Positions 1-9,077 of a stretch of DNA of 14,198 nt are shown here, piece by piece. Origin of the DNA: Candidatus Sabulitectum sp. (GTDB lineage Bacteria > Fermentibacterota > Fermentibacteria > Fermentibacterales > Fermentibacteraceae); contig JAGLDB010000031.1 of assembly GCA_023145935.1 (NCBI GenBank), positions 1 to 14,198 of the forward strand, in the 5' to 3' direction. Each line of letters begins with the position of its first letter. Position 1 is the first letter of the stretch. A program made the translations under genes and the position numbers. The notes beneath the pieces are model-generated. The model was not told the origin of the DNA. It did no database searches and saw nothing but the letters and a program-made list of their open reading frames with translations.

Positions 1-323
1 TTCTGGAAACCTACGGGCTTATCCCCCCGGGAGTGAAGAAAGCTGCACCGGCTGATGTGTACATTGCAGTGGCATCTGTTGATGTTGTTTCCTCAGCAGG
101 GCGGCTTGCAGCATTTCTTCGCAGTGAGGGTATCAGGGTGATGATGGATGTGTCAGGAAAAAAGCTGGGGAAGCAGTTCAATGAGGCTTCCAGGTACGGA
201 ATAGCCTTTGTGGTCACGGTTGGTTCTGAAGAGGTTGCGTCAGGCAGGTATAAAATGAAAGATCTTACGGATGGATCGGTATTTACCGGTACACCTGAAG
301 AGATATCAGGGGAGTTGAAGTAA
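1..323 (+). CDS. hisS: Histidyl-tRNA synthetase, C-terminal anticodon-binding domain (5' partial)
   Basis: The gene enters from the left edge; the reading frame is open from base 3 and ends at TAA 321-323. About 106 residues are visible. They match the HGTP anticodon-binding fold that closes class IIa synthetases: an entry LETYGLIPPGVKK, a strand DVYIAVAS, a helix SAGRLAAFLRSEGIRV, then GKKLGKQFNEASRYGIAFVV and a late YKMKDL segment typical of HisRS. The enzyme charges tRNA-His with histidine in the cytoplasm; this domain reads the anticodon. The catalytic domain with motifs 1-3 lies outside the window, so HisRS over ThrRS/ProRS/GlyRS rests on the C-terminal pattern alone. The next gene starts 5 nt downstream, which suggests co-transcription. 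A GTG at 33 is not the true start because the homology runs upstream of it. Confidence 0.85.
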   Translation, partial: LETYGLIPPGVKKAAPADVYIAVASVDVVSSAGRLAAFLRSEGIRVMMDVSGKKLGKQFNEASRYGIAFVVTVGSEEVASGRYKMKDLTDGSVFTGTPEEISGELK

Positions 324-328
324 CAGGA

Positions 329-2620
329 ATGAGCAGATTCTCTTTTTTGAGCAGTAGAAGGTTTCTAAGAGCAGCTCTTGTTATTCTGGCTCTGCTCATA
401 GTACTTCTTCCGTCAAGCTCTCCAGGCAATTCTCTCACCAGGATCACATCAGGTGTTCTAATGGTGATTGCCGGCTTGTTCTTCTACCTGGGGGCCAGTG
501 AGATTCTCAGCGGACTCAGCCTTTCAAGACGACTGGTTCTCTCTTTCTTTTCCATTGTTCTTCTGTGGGGTCTTACAGGTTTTGTGGGTATTCTTGACAC
601 TCCGGAGATCCTTCCTGTGAACTCTCACAGAGCTGAAAGAGTAAGGGAGCTTGGCAGAAGAATTGATAATGTGGCTGAGGTTGGCAGCAGTCAGGTCAGG
701 AATTTTGTTGATTCCACCTTTACTGGTCAGACAGGTCATTTCCTTGAAACCATTGGAGAAGTCAGCGGCGCTGCTGCAGGTGTTCTTATCGATGCTGTGC
801 TAACTTCTACCAGCGTTGACACTTCAAGTGGAATGGATGTTTTTTCCAGAGGCAGTCAAAACGCGGAAACATCTGTGGTGATGATTCCTCTGTTCCGACT
901 TGCTATTCTTGCTGTTTCCCTGATTCTTCTGGCAGCAGTTCGAGGGTTTGTATACATCGACAGAACCCCATTTACAGTGTGGCTTTACAGAATTACTGTG
1001 AGTATTGCTTTTGTCACTGCTCTTTTCCGTGTGATAGGGCTGAACTTTGTTCTTATTTCAACAAGCGACATATTTACGGGAATTGAACTGGATGTATCAA
1101 GTATATTTCTGCTATTCTCTGCAGTGGGGCTTGGATTCTGTCAGAGATGGGTTCAGTATCTTTCAAGAAAGACGAGAATTATCCTTCTTGCGGGTACTTT
1201 TGTATCAGTGCTTATGGTGCGTGGTGTTTATCTTTACATGGTGGGAAATGTTTTTCCGGGAACTGGCAGTCTGGATGTGGCTGTAATTGTGATTGTTGCT
1301 ATTTACATCTTTTTTGCCTTCATGACCATGCTTCTTCAACTTCCCACAGCAAGAATCCTTGAGAAGCGTTATAAGGAACTTGGAACTCTGCAGGATCTCA
1401 GCCAGACTCTGCATTCAAGCTTTGAACCGGATCAGCTGGGGGCGGCGGCAGTCAGACTCGGTACCAGATTAACTGACTCAGATTATTGCTGGTTTCATAT
1501 GAATGATGGTACAGGAGATTACTCTTATGGCAAAGGTCGGGAGTTAAAGAATGCTATAGAGAATCTTAGTCAGGAGTGGTACTCCGGTGTTGAACAGAGG
1601 ATAGACGCAACAGGTCACGGTTTCATGATAAACAATTACAGAAGAAGTTCTCTGCGGAAACTGGAGAACAGGCGAAATGGTTACACCCGCATTGCTTCAA
1701 TGGTTGCAGCACCGGTAGAGGTAAGAGGTGAAAGACTTGGTGTAATTGTTGCAGCAAGCGTAAAGCAGTTCTTTTTTGTGGAGTATACAAGAGGATTGTT
1801 TGACAGTTTTACAAGACAGATAGCTCAGGCTATTCAAAGTGCTCAACTGTTTGGAGAGAAGCTGCAGAGACAGATTCTTGAAAGAGAGCTTGAGCTGGCC
1901 AGAAACATACAGAAAGATCTGCTTCCTGGAAGTTTGCTGCAACCGTCCGGCTGGGAGTTAGCAGCGGTTAGCATTCCTTCAAGGGTTATGGGCGGAGACT
2001 ATTATGATGTTGTAGAGCTTCCTGGAGGAAAACTGGCAGTGGCTATTGCGGATGTATCAGGAAAAGGGGCAGCAGCAGCAATGCTCATGGCATCTCTTCA
2101 GGCCAGCCTTGGTACTCTGCTCAAAGAAGACCTCTCTGTTGAAGTCACCACATCCCGATTGAACGCAGTTCTTTGTGACAGAATGCCTGATGCCACTTTC
2201 ATTACATTCTTTCTGGCATTTATAGATATTGAGAGCGGTGACATCGAGTATTGCTCTGCCGGTCACGACCCGCCGATACTCTGTCAGGGAAAGGACTTTA
2301 CCACTGTGGACAGCCTGGATCAGGGCGGTTTGATTCTTGGCATAGTTGCTGATGCAGAGTATCAGATCGGCAGAATCAACATTGCTCCAGGAGGAAGAAT
2401 GCTTCTATACACCGATGGTATAACAGAGACCATGTCTCCCTCGGAAGAGCCGTTTGGTGTTGAAAGACTGATAAATATTCTGACCAGGCATTGCGATCAA
2501 TCCGGCGAATCAATCATTGAAACCATCGGTTCTCTTCTTGAACTCTTCCGTGACAGAGGCGATCAGGAAGATGATGTTACAGCACTGGTTGTTGCAAGAG
2601 ATCTGGAAAAAGGTGATTGA
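329..2620 (+). CDS. Membrane-bound GAF-PP2C (SpoIIE/RsbU-type) serine/threonine phosphatase
   Basis: This 763-residue signalling phosphatase probably dephosphorylates a STAS-type anti-anti-sigma factor or another phosphoprotein at the membrane. Hydrophobic segments lie near residues 14-30, 40-58, 68-88, 185-208, 218-245, 256-272, 283-303 and 315-338; the stretch 95-180 between two of them is probably extracytoplasmic. A GAF-like domain covers about 350-500 and a short helical linker rich in E/L/R covers 505-533 (the usual signalling helix). The PP2C domain runs 545-757 with the metal-binding pattern GGDYYDV (555-561), ADVSGKG (574-580), YTDGITE (694-700) and DQEDDVTALVV (745-755), so it looks catalytically intact. 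The start ATG 329 is 5 nt after hisS, with AGGGGA 15 nt upstream as a distant ribosome site. What the GAF domain senses cannot be told; the next gene is itself a GAF-fold enzyme. Confidence 0.9.
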   Translation: MSRFSFLSSRRFLRAALVILALLIVLLPSSSPGNSLTRITSGVLMVIAGLFFYLGASEILSGLSLSRRLVLSFFSIVLLWGLTGFVGILDTPEILPVNSHRAERVRELGRRIDNVAEVGSSQVRNFVDSTFTGQTGHFLETIGEVSGAAAGVLIDAVLTSTSVDTSSGMDVFSRGSQNAETSVVMIPLFRLAILAVSLILLAAVRGFVYIDRTPFTVWLYRITVSIAFVTALFRVIGLNFVLISTSDIFTGIELDVSSIFLLFSAVGLGFCQRWVQYLSRKTRIILLAGTFVSVLMVRGVYLYMVGNVFPGTGSLDVAVIVIVAIYIFFAFMTMLLQLPTARILEKRYKELGTLQDLSQTLHSSFEPDQLGAAAVRLGTRLTDSDYCWFHMNDGTGDYSYGKGRELKNAIENLSQEWYSGVEQRIDATGHGFMINNYRRSSLRKLENRRNGYTRIASMVAAPVEVRGERLGVIVAASVKQFFFVEYTRGLFDSFTRQIAQAIQSAQLFGEKLQRQILERELELARNIQKDLLPGSLLQPSGWELAAVSIPSRVMGGDYYDVVELPGGKLAVAIADVSGKGAAAAMLMASLQASLGTLLKEDLSVEVTTSRLNAVLCDRMPDATFITFFLAFIDIESGDIEYCSAGHDPPILCQGKDFTTVDSLDQGGLILGIVADAEYQIGRINIAPGGRMLLYTDGITETMSPSEEPFGVERLINILTRHCDQSGESIIETIGSLLELFRDRGDQEDDVTALVVARDLEKGD

Positions 2621-3110
2621 TATTATTGGAATTGAATCAGTTAAGAAATCTATAAATGATGTTCTTGATACCGTGGATCTTCCAGTTGAGAAACTTCAGA
2701 AGATATGCAACCTTCTTCGTGAATCAATAGAAGATTATCACTGGGTTGGTTACTATCTTGTGGATAGAGACTCAGTATCAGCATTGATTCTTGGTCCTTT
2801 CGCAGGTGATGCTACTGAGTATACCAGAATTGATTTTGGTAGAGGCGTGTGCGGTCAGGTGGCAGATACAATGGCTGCTCGTGTTGTTGATGATGTGAGC
2901 CTGGAACCCAACTATCTTTCATGCAGCCCCGACATCAGAAGTGAGTTTGTTGCTCCTGTAATATGGAATGGCAGGCTGGTTGGAGAGCTTGATCTTGATT
3001 CAGGAACGAAAGCTGCTTTCAGGGAAACTGATGTTGAGCTTCTTAAATGGGTTGCAGAGGTCACCGCTGAAGAAGCTGCCAGGGTGGCTGGATTTTATCT
3101 TGCAGAGTAG
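2613..3110 (+). CDS. msrC: Free methionine-(R)-sulfoxide reductase (fRMsr, GAF-fold)
   Basis: This 165-residue single-GAF protein reduces free L-methionine-(R)-sulfoxide to methionine in the cytoplasm, an oxidative-damage repair role. It matches the family (E. coli YebR/MsrC) along its length: WVGYYLV (44-50), LILGPFAGD (58-66), RIDFGRGVCGQV (72-83), VVDDV (91-95), LSCSPDIRSEFVAPV (102-116) and LVGELDLDS (122-130). Cys80 and Cys104 are 24 apart, as are E. coli Cys94 and Cys118; the position of E. coli Cys84 is Tyr70, so this is a two-cysteine form. I start it at GTG 2613, which overlaps the phosphatase stop by 8 nt; the longer frame from 2517 is shadow sequence inside the phosphatase gene, and the GTG form has the normal family length. 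It could instead be a non-enzymatic GAF protein, but both key cysteines argue for the enzyme. Confidence 0.85.
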   Translation: MIDIIGIESVKKSINDVLDTVDLPVEKLQKICNLLRESIEDYHWVGYYLVDRDSVSALILGPFAGDATEYTRIDFGRGVCGQVADTMAARVVDDVSLEPNYLSCSPDIRSEFVAPVIWNGRLVGELDLDSGTKAAFRETDVELLKWVAEVTAEEAARVAGFYLAE

Positions 3111-4500
3111 AATCACAGACAGGTCTGCGCTTTTCGGTTTTATCATCATTGGTGTTCTTATAGCAGTCGGTGTGTTCACAGACTCAATCTATCTAATTGC
3201 AGGCGGGCTGATCGTCTCTATGTTTGCCGGTATGTTTCTGGCTTATCCTCCCAGGATGGCTGCTATGTTGTTCGGTGTTCAGATAGTTTTTACAACCGCT
3301 TTTCTGAATAGTTTTACCGTGTATGCTGGCCCTTTTCGGGTGGGCATTGACGACCTGCTTCAACTGTGGATCTTTTTTCTGTGGATTGGAGCATTCATAG
3401 ATGGCCAGGGCAGAGTAGAGTCCACTCGTTCCGGAAAGCTCATCGTTGCTCTTGTGGTTCTTGGCATTATTGCTTTCTTCCGGGGTCTGCTGGCAGGCTA
3501 TGAGGCTGAGACAGTAGCAGTATTCACAAAAACTATGCTTGGATATCTGTTCTTTTTTCCGGCTGTGTGGATATTGAAAGATCGCGGGAACATGAGAATA
3601 CTGGTATCAACTGTTTTCGTTGCCTCTGTTCTTGCAGCCCTCTGGGTAATTTTTAAGGGTTTTGTCGGCGGGGAAGGAGTTTACCTGCGGGCAACATCAG
3701 GTCTTCGCGTCTCATCCAGAGAGGTTAATGTGGTTGTGGTTGGTCTTTTTCTCATGGCAATGCTGTTGTGGAAAAGGAATAGATCTGTACCACTGCTTCC
3801 TGGTATTGCCACCTTGCTGGTTATGGGTGCAGCAATTCTTCTTGGCCAGTCAAGAGCGCTATGGCTTGCAGTGTCTGCAGGTGTGCTCATGGCTTTCGTT
3901 GCAGACATGAGCAGGGTTGGCAAAGGCGGTTTCAGACTGGGAAGTATGCTTTCAAGGGTTCTTCTTCTGGTGGTGTTTATCGCAGGATCAATTGCTTTTG
4001 TAGCAGCCGCAGGTCTTCTTTCTGCTGGGGATGTTGCTGCCAGAAGCGGTGGTGCAGACGGGGGGCTCGCAGGCGATGTTTCTCTGTGGGCAAGGTTTCT
4101 CTCCTGGTGGGAAATCGTTCGTACGGTTACCGCTTCTCCATTTACACTGCTTTTCGGCACAGGCTTTGGTCACAAGATCACCTATTTCAGACCTGATCTG
4201 CTTGCACGGGTCTCAATTCCTTTTGTGGATGGAAGTTTCTTTCAGCTACTGCTTAATCTAGGCCTTTCAGGATCTGTGGTGCTGGCATTATTGTACGCCG
4301 GTGGGATCGCCGGGAGTTTCCGGTTGTCAGTAAAAACGCAATCCACTGGGAATACGATACTTGCACTGTGGCTTACCGCCTCATTTACCGCACTTACAAT
4401 AGCTGCTCTTAGTGGCTCTCTGTTGACTAATTACAGGTTCACATGCCTATGGGCTTTCATGTTCGCTGTGCTGGAAACTATCAGAAGAAAAACGGCGTGA
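3100..4500 (+). CDS. O-antigen ligase-like polytopic membrane protein (Wzy_C family)
   Basis: This 466-residue protein is almost wholly hydrophobic, with about 10-12 membrane segments. It carries Wzy_C-type marks: GQSRALWLA (249-257) at the start of a membrane helix, a large periplasmic loop at about 305-380 containing ARFLSWWEIVRT (331-342) and GTGFG (353-357), and DGSFFQLLLNLG (377-388). Members join or polymerise glycan repeat units, for example O-antigen onto lipid A-core, at the outer face of the inner membrane. Ligase versus polymerase cannot be decided here. The start is uncertain: no ATG fits, and I chose TTG 3100, which overlaps the reductase stop by 11 nt and keeps the first membrane helix. 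GTG 3172 would remove it. Coupled translation with the upstream gene is likely. Confidence 0.75.
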   Translation: MQSRITDRSALFGFIIIGVLIAVGVFTDSIYLIAGGLIVSMFAGMFLAYPPRMAAMLFGVQIVFTTAFLNSFTVYAGPFRVGIDDLLQLWIFFLWIGAFIDGQGRVESTRSGKLIVALVVLGIIAFFRGLLAGYEAETVAVFTKTMLGYLFFFPAVWILKDRGNMRILVSTVFVASVLAALWVIFKGFVGGEGVYLRATSGLRVSSREVNVVVVGLFLMAMLLWKRNRSVPLLPGIATLLVMGAAILLGQSRALWLAVSAGVLMAFVADMSRVGKGGFRLGSMLSRVLLLVVFIAGSIAFVAAAGLLSAGDVAARSGGADGGLAGDVSLWARFLSWWEIVRTVTASPFTLLFGTGFGHKITYFRPDLLARVSIPFVDGSFFQLLLNLGLSGSVVLALLYAGGIAGSFRLSVKTQSTGNTILALWLTASFTALTIAALSGSLLTNYRFTCLWAFMFAVLETIRRKTA

Positions 4501-4562
4501 ACAGTTGGAAATATCTGTGAATTATGGTATGTTTCATTGATGTTTTTAACCCCCTATCTGTA

Positions 4563-4576
4563 GTTTGAATTCAAAC
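4563..4576. promoter_or_regulatory. 14-bp perfect palindrome upstream of ackA
   Basis: GTTTGAATTCAAAC is a perfect inverted repeat placed 17 nt before the ackA start codon and just 5' of its ribosome site (AGAGG, 4583-4587). It has no loop and no T-run, so it looks more like a dimeric repressor site than a terminator. A weak promoter could lie just upstream (TTGGAA 4505-4510, 17-nt spacer, TATGTT 4528-4533), which would place the palindrome in the 5' leader. Function is inferred from position and symmetry only. Confidence 0.35.
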
Positions 4577-4593
4577 ATAGCAAGAGGATTGAT

Positions 4594-5784
4594 ATGAAAA
4601 TTCTGGTTATCAATAGTGGAAGTTCATCAATTAAATTCCAGATTATCGATCAGGATACCGAACAAATGGTTGCGTCAGGGTTGCTTGAGCGAATAGGTAT
4701 GAGCGAAGGCCGGATGAAGTATAAAAGCAACGGAAGGAAAGTTGTAGTAGACAAGCCGATCCCTGATCATGAGACCGGACTTGATATGGTTCTTTCCATC
4801 ATTGTAGACCCCGAGATCGGTGCTTTAGAATCACTTGAAGAGATCGGTGCCTGCGGGCACAGAGTTGTTCACGGAGGAGAAAAGTTTACAAGTTCCGTTC
4901 TTATAGACGACGAGGTATTGCGTGGCCTTGAGGAAGTCAGTGACATGGCTCCTCTTCACAATCCCGCGAACATTATGGGAATCAAGGCTGCAATTAAGAA
5001 GCTGCCGGGTGTTCCCAATGTAGCTGTTTTTGACACAGCTTTCCACCAGACCATGCCCCAGGTTAATTACATGTACGCTCTTCCGTACAAACTTTACGAA
5101 GATTACGGTATGCGGCGTTACGGGTTTCACGGAACAAGCCATCAGTTTGTTGCCCAGCGTACTGCAGAAATTCTCGGTAAGCCTATTGAAGACTTGAATA
5201 TTATCACCTGCCATCTTGGTAACGGTTGTTCCATTACTGCAGTGAAGGGTGGAAAATCCATAGATACCAGTCTTGGTTATGGAACATTCTGCGGGCTGGT
5301 AATGGGTACACGATCCGGTGATGTGGATCCTGCCATTCTTTTTGATCTCATGGAGAACAAAGGCTGGTCTCTTGAGCAGATCAAGACCATGGTCTACAAG
5401 GAGAGTGGTCTTCTTGGTCTCAGTGAGATATCCATGGACATGAGGGATATTGAAGAGAAGATGTTTGCAGGCAATGAGAGAGCAAAACTCACATTCGATA
5501 TTTTTGCGGATAGAGTGAAAAAGTACATCGGTTCTTACGCTGCAACCCTTGGAACTCTTGATGCTATAGTGTTCACAGCGGGTATTGGTGAGAACGGCTG
5601 GGAACTTCGTGAGCAGATCTGTGATAATATGGATGTCTTTGGTATCAAACTTGATCTTGAAGCAAATGAAGTCAAGGGTGTAGAGCGTGTGATCTCAGCC
5701 CCTGACAGCAAAGTTACAGTACTTGTTGTTCCAACCAACGAAGAGCTCATGATAGCCAGAGAAACTGTTCGTCTGGCCACATAG
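4594..5784 (+). CDS. ackA: Acetate kinase
   Basis: This 396-residue enzyme has the usual acetate kinase length and interconverts acetyl phosphate + ADP and acetate + ATP in the cytoplasm, the ATP-forming step of acetate fermentation. Known active-site residues of the family are in place: Asn7 in NSGSSSIKF, Arg90 in GHRVVHGG, Asp147 in VFDTAFH, His179 in RYGFHGTSH, Arg240 in MGTRSGDVDP and the C-terminal TNEE (381-384). The phosphate-binding HLGNGCSI (207-214) and FTAGIGENG are also present. ATG 4594 has AGAGG 6 nt upstream. A 93-nt gap separates it from the ligase gene, so it probably has its own promoter. No phosphotransacetylase gene is beside it. The next gene follows after 31 nt and may be read through. 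Confidence 0.97.
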   Translation: MKILVINSGSSSIKFQIIDQDTEQMVASGLLERIGMSEGRMKYKSNGRKVVVDKPIPDHETGLDMVLSIIVDPEIGALESLEEIGACGHRVVHGGEKFTSSVLIDDEVLRGLEEVSDMAPLHNPANIMGIKAAIKKLPGVPNVAVFDTAFHQTMPQVNYMYALPYKLYEDYGMRRYGFHGTSHQFVAQRTAEILGKPIEDLNIITCHLGNGCSITAVKGGKSIDTSLGYGTFCGLVMGTRSGDVDPAILFDLMENKGWSLEQIKTMVYKESGLLGLSEISMDMRDIEEKMFAGNERAKLTFDIFADRVKKYIGSYAATLGTLDAIVFTAGIGENGWELREQICDNMDVFGIKLDLEANEVKGVERVISAPDSKVTVLVVPTNEELMIARETVRLAT

Positions 5785-5815
5785 TATTGTCTAAAAAACG
5801 AGGGAGGCTGACATT

Positions 5816-8800
5816 GTGAATCTTATTCTTATGCTCAGCCTCTCACTTTTTGCTTCTGTGCCCCAGTACAATGTTACATGCGATCCCGATCACTTTCAGA
5901 TGATGATGCAGAACTGGGAAGAAGAGATAACCATCTCCTGTACTGTAGAGCACCAGGGAGTAGTTTACGAGAACTGCACCATGCGTATAAGAGGTGACAG
6001 TTCAAGAGAGTTCAGGAAAAAATCCTACAGGGTGGAATTCCCTCTTGACCAGCCCTTGGACGGCAGAACCGCCTGGAATTTCAACGCTGATTTTCTGGAT
6101 CTCTCCTACACAAAGTCATGGCTGTTTTCAAGAGTCTTGTCAGATATGGGTTTTCCATGCTTCCAGGCTTCTCATGCAAATCTCTCAGTGAACGGCGACA
6201 ACAGAGGCTTATTCATTCTGCTTGAGCCGGTGAACAAGGCATTTCTTGCCAGGAACAGCTTTAATATTGAAGGAAATCTGTACAAGGCTCAGGTGGATGG
6301 TTCCTGTGCCAATATCTACGATGACATTGATTCTGTCTGGTCTAAGAAAACCAATGAATCAGCAGGCATGAATGATCTGGTAGAACTGATTCAGAATACA
6401 GAATACACAACCCCGGATAACTTCCAGGAATTTATGGACTCTACATTTACCATGTACGGCTCCTACGGGTTGATCAGGTTGCTGGCCATAAATGCTGCAT
6501 TTGCCAACAACAGCACTTATTACCATAACTACTATCTGTACAACGATGTGGAGGGCACAGGCGCATGGGCAATGCTTCCATGGGATGTGGACAAGATACT
6601 GTATGACAATCTGGGGATCGGCTACGGTTTGTGCACCACAAGAAACTGGTTCGATAACCCTCTGCATGCCAGAACACTGGTTGTACCGGAATTTCGGGAT
6701 GCCTTTATTGATTCTGTGGAAACGATCTATGACAGCTTTCTTACAGAAGAGAAACTTCAGTTCTGGACAGATTCTCTGAAAGCAGTTCTGGAACAGTCGG
6801 TATCTCAAGACAATTATGACACTACAGATGTGGCCGGATTTCATGCAGCTTCTGATTCGCTCATCAAGCACATGATCCACAGAAGAACCGATCTTCAGTG
6901 GCAGTTTCAATACAGGTATTACCCATTCAGATCATTGCGCTCTGATACTGTTTCCACCGGCGATCTAACAATAAGATGGCATCCTACAGAAGATCCTATG
7001 GGAGCTCCGGCTGTGTATTCAGTGATCGTAAGAGACAGCCTGGGGCCAGATACGCTGGAGGTCTTCCGCATTGAGGGGCTCACTGATACAACATACACCA
7101 TTTCCGGTCTTGATCCAGGTGAGTATCACTGGGTGGTGGAGGCAGATGTCCAGGTCGGGTGGCGAGTTACCGAGGCAACTCCCAGATACAATCCTTTTGT
7201 CGTTACCGAGCCCACCATACTTTCAGGTACTCTGGGAGAGAACACTGTTCTGTACTCTGCTCATTCTCCGTATATAGTTCAGGGTGAAGTAACCATACCG
7301 CATAACGGTACAATGACCATTCAACCCGGCGTTACGATACTTATGGGGGAGGATGGGGCGATAAATTGTCTCGGTGAGCTCAATTCCACCGGCAGCGAAG
7401 GTGATTCTGTTTTCTTTATGGCCGAGAACTCCGCAGTGGGATGGCGGGGTATTAGAGTACACAGTGGTTCAGTTTCAATGCAGTATACATCTGTTACCGG
7501 TTCCGAAGGATATTCCTTAACACCTGGTACAGATTTTGCGGCGCTGTCAGGTCATTCCTCCACAGTTCTGCTTGAGAATTCCTCATTCAGGAACAACTGG
7601 AGCTGTGTAAAACTCACCGGGGGAACCGCCGGTATAGAAGATTGCCGGTTCATAAACAACAGAGGTGAACTTTTCTTCATTCAGGATGGAGAGAGTGCAA
7701 GTATCACCAATTCTGATTTCATCAATCTTTATGACCCTGTGGCGTCCAGCATGGATGGCATAGAGTTTCATTTGTGTACAGGCGGGCAGTTTCTTGTCAG
7801 CGGATGTACTGTTGAAAATATAGACGGAGATTGCATAGACATGAATGCTTCTTCTGTCACCATAGAGAACACTTTTCTTTCCAGCTCTACAGACAAAGGG
7901 TTTTCCGTAGGAGCTCCCACAGGCGGCAGCGGCAGTGGTACTTTAGTTCAAATTGAGAACTGTGTGATCACCAGTTGCCCTATTGGTATCGGCGTTAAGG
8001 ACGGTGCGGCAGTGGAAGGAAGCGGGATTGTCTTCTCTGAATGCGGGACTGCTGTTCATGCATATGAGAAAACCTCCGGGATGGGCGGTGGCCTTGCATA
8101 CATAACCAGTTCCATCTTCACAGAGTGTCCCTTGCCGGTTCTGGTTGATATGGGAGTTGTTTCAACAACATGGTCTATTTCGGATACAGAAGAACTATCG
8201 GGAGAAGGCAACCTTCATGATGATCCTGTACTCACGGAAGATTTCTTTCCACTCTGGAACTCTCCGTGCATCAACTCAGGTGATCCTGACCTGCTTGATC
8301 CGGACAACAGCAGGCGTGACATGGGAGCATATTTCTATCCCACATTTTTCAGTGGACTTGTTGTGAATGAGATCATGGCATTAAATACAGTTACAATTTC
8401 TGATGACTGGGGAAGAACTTCAGACTGGATCGAAGTATACAACGGCACTGGATATGCTATTGATGCAGGAGTGCTTGTGTTCTTTGAATCAGATTCATCT
8501 GCTGCTGTGGAGTGGTCTGTTCCCAGAGGTACCATGATTCCTTCCGGAGGGTTTATTCTTCTCTGGGCTGACGGAGATACTTGGAAGGGCGGTACACACC
8601 TGCCTTTCAGGTTGTCCGGTGGAGGAGACAGTTTTAAGCTGGGTAGAATTGTACCGGGGAATGGTGATACTTCCACCATTTCAACCCTGGAACAGGTTCA
8701 GTTTGACAATCAGATGCCGGATGTTTCATTTGGCAGATTCCCGGATGGTGGAGAGTGGCGCATTCTGGAAACTGCAACTCCCGGATACAGCAATGGTACT

Positions 8801-9076
8801 CTTTACAGTGTTCCAACACTGCTGGGCTGGCCTGGACCCAACCCGTGTACCACAGGTCAGATCACCATGGACATTACCGTTGCCGGTGGAGAAACAGATG
8901 TATTTGTTTACGATATGGCAGGCAGAAAGATTGCCACTATCGTTGATGGATATCTTTCCCCGGGTACTCATTCCTTGCACTGGAATACGGCAACACGCCC
9001 AACCGGTATTTACCTGATATTTGCCAGATGTGCCGGTCAGACCCCTGCCACTGCAAAGGTAACTGTTCTTAGATAG
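5816..9076 (+). CDS. Secreted CotH-kinase-like / beta-helix / lamin-tail protein with C-terminal sorting domain
   Basis: This is a 1086-residue cell-surface or secreted multidomain protein. Residues 1-15 form a short signal peptide with no Lys or Arg. Residues 20-370 resemble CotH kinases: RGDSSREFRKKSYRVEF (59-75), NGDNRGLFILLEPV (126-139) and MLPWDVDKI (253-261). Residues 375-460 look like a fibronectin-III domain. Residues 465-810 form a right-handed parallel beta-helix of short turns with repeated N/S-rich rungs such as IENCVI and ITNSDF. Residues 845-965 match a lamin-tail domain (VVNEIMALN, DWIEVYN). Residues 1000-1086 are a FlgD/type-IX-like sorting domain (VFVYDMAGRKIATI, GTHSLHWN, TGIYLIF). 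The start GTG 5816 has AGGGAGG 8 nt upstream. The usual CotH Asp before HNYYLY appears as Asn232, so kinase activity is doubtful. Substrate and role are unknown. Confidence 0.85.
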   Translation: MNLILMLSLSLFASVPQYNVTCDPDHFQMMMQNWEEEITISCTVEHQGVVYENCTMRIRGDSSREFRKKSYRVEFPLDQPLDGRTAWNFNADFLDLSYTKSWLFSRVLSDMGFPCFQASHANLSVNGDNRGLFILLEPVNKAFLARNSFNIEGNLYKAQVDGSCANIYDDIDSVWSKKTNESAGMNDLVELIQNTEYTTPDNFQEFMDSTFTMYGSYGLIRLLAINAAFANNSTYYHNYYLYNDVEGTGAWAMLPWDVDKILYDNLGIGYGLCTTRNWFDNPLHARTLVVPEFRDAFIDSVETIYDSFLTEEKLQFWTDSLKAVLEQSVSQDNYDTTDVAGFHAASDSLIKHMIHRRTDLQWQFQYRYYPFRSLRSDTVSTGDLTIRWHPTEDPMGAPAVYSVIVRDSLGPDTLEVFRIEGLTDTTYTISGLDPGEYHWVVEADVQVGWRVTEATPRYNPFVVTEPTILSGTLGENTVLYSAHSPYIVQGEVTIPHNGTMTIQPGVTILMGEDGAINCLGELNSTGSEGDSVFFMAENSAVGWRGIRVHSGSVSMQYTSVTGSEGYSLTPGTDFAALSGHSSTVLLENSSFRNNWSCVKLTGGTAGIEDCRFINNRGELFFIQDGESASITNSDFINLYDPVASSMDGIEFHLCTGGQFLVSGCTVENIDGDCIDMNASSVTIENTFLSSSTDKGFSVGAPTGGSGSGTLVQIENCVITSCPIGIGVKDGAAVEGSGIVFSECGTAVHAYEKTSGMGGGLAYITSSIFTECPLPVLVDMGVVSTTWSISDTEELSGEGNLHDDPVLTEDFFPLWNSPCINSGDPDLLDPDNSRRDMGAYFYPTFFSGLVVNEIMALNTVTISDDWGRTSDWIEVYNGTGYAIDAGVLVFFESDSSAAVEWSVPRGTMIPSGGFILLWADGDTWKGGTHLPFRLSGGGDSFKLGRIVPGNGDTSTISTLEQVQFDNQMPDVSFGRFPDGGEWRILETATPGYSNGTLYSVPTLLGWPGPNPCTTGQITMDITVAGGETDVFVYDMAGRKIATIVDGYLSPGTHSLHWNTATRPTGIYLIFARCAGQTPATAKVTVLR

Positions 9077-9077
9077 G

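Noticed and set aside
3681..4160. 159-residue minus-strand open frame
   Set aside because: It lies opposite the O-antigen-ligase-like gene, has biased composition and no family motif, so it is a shadow.
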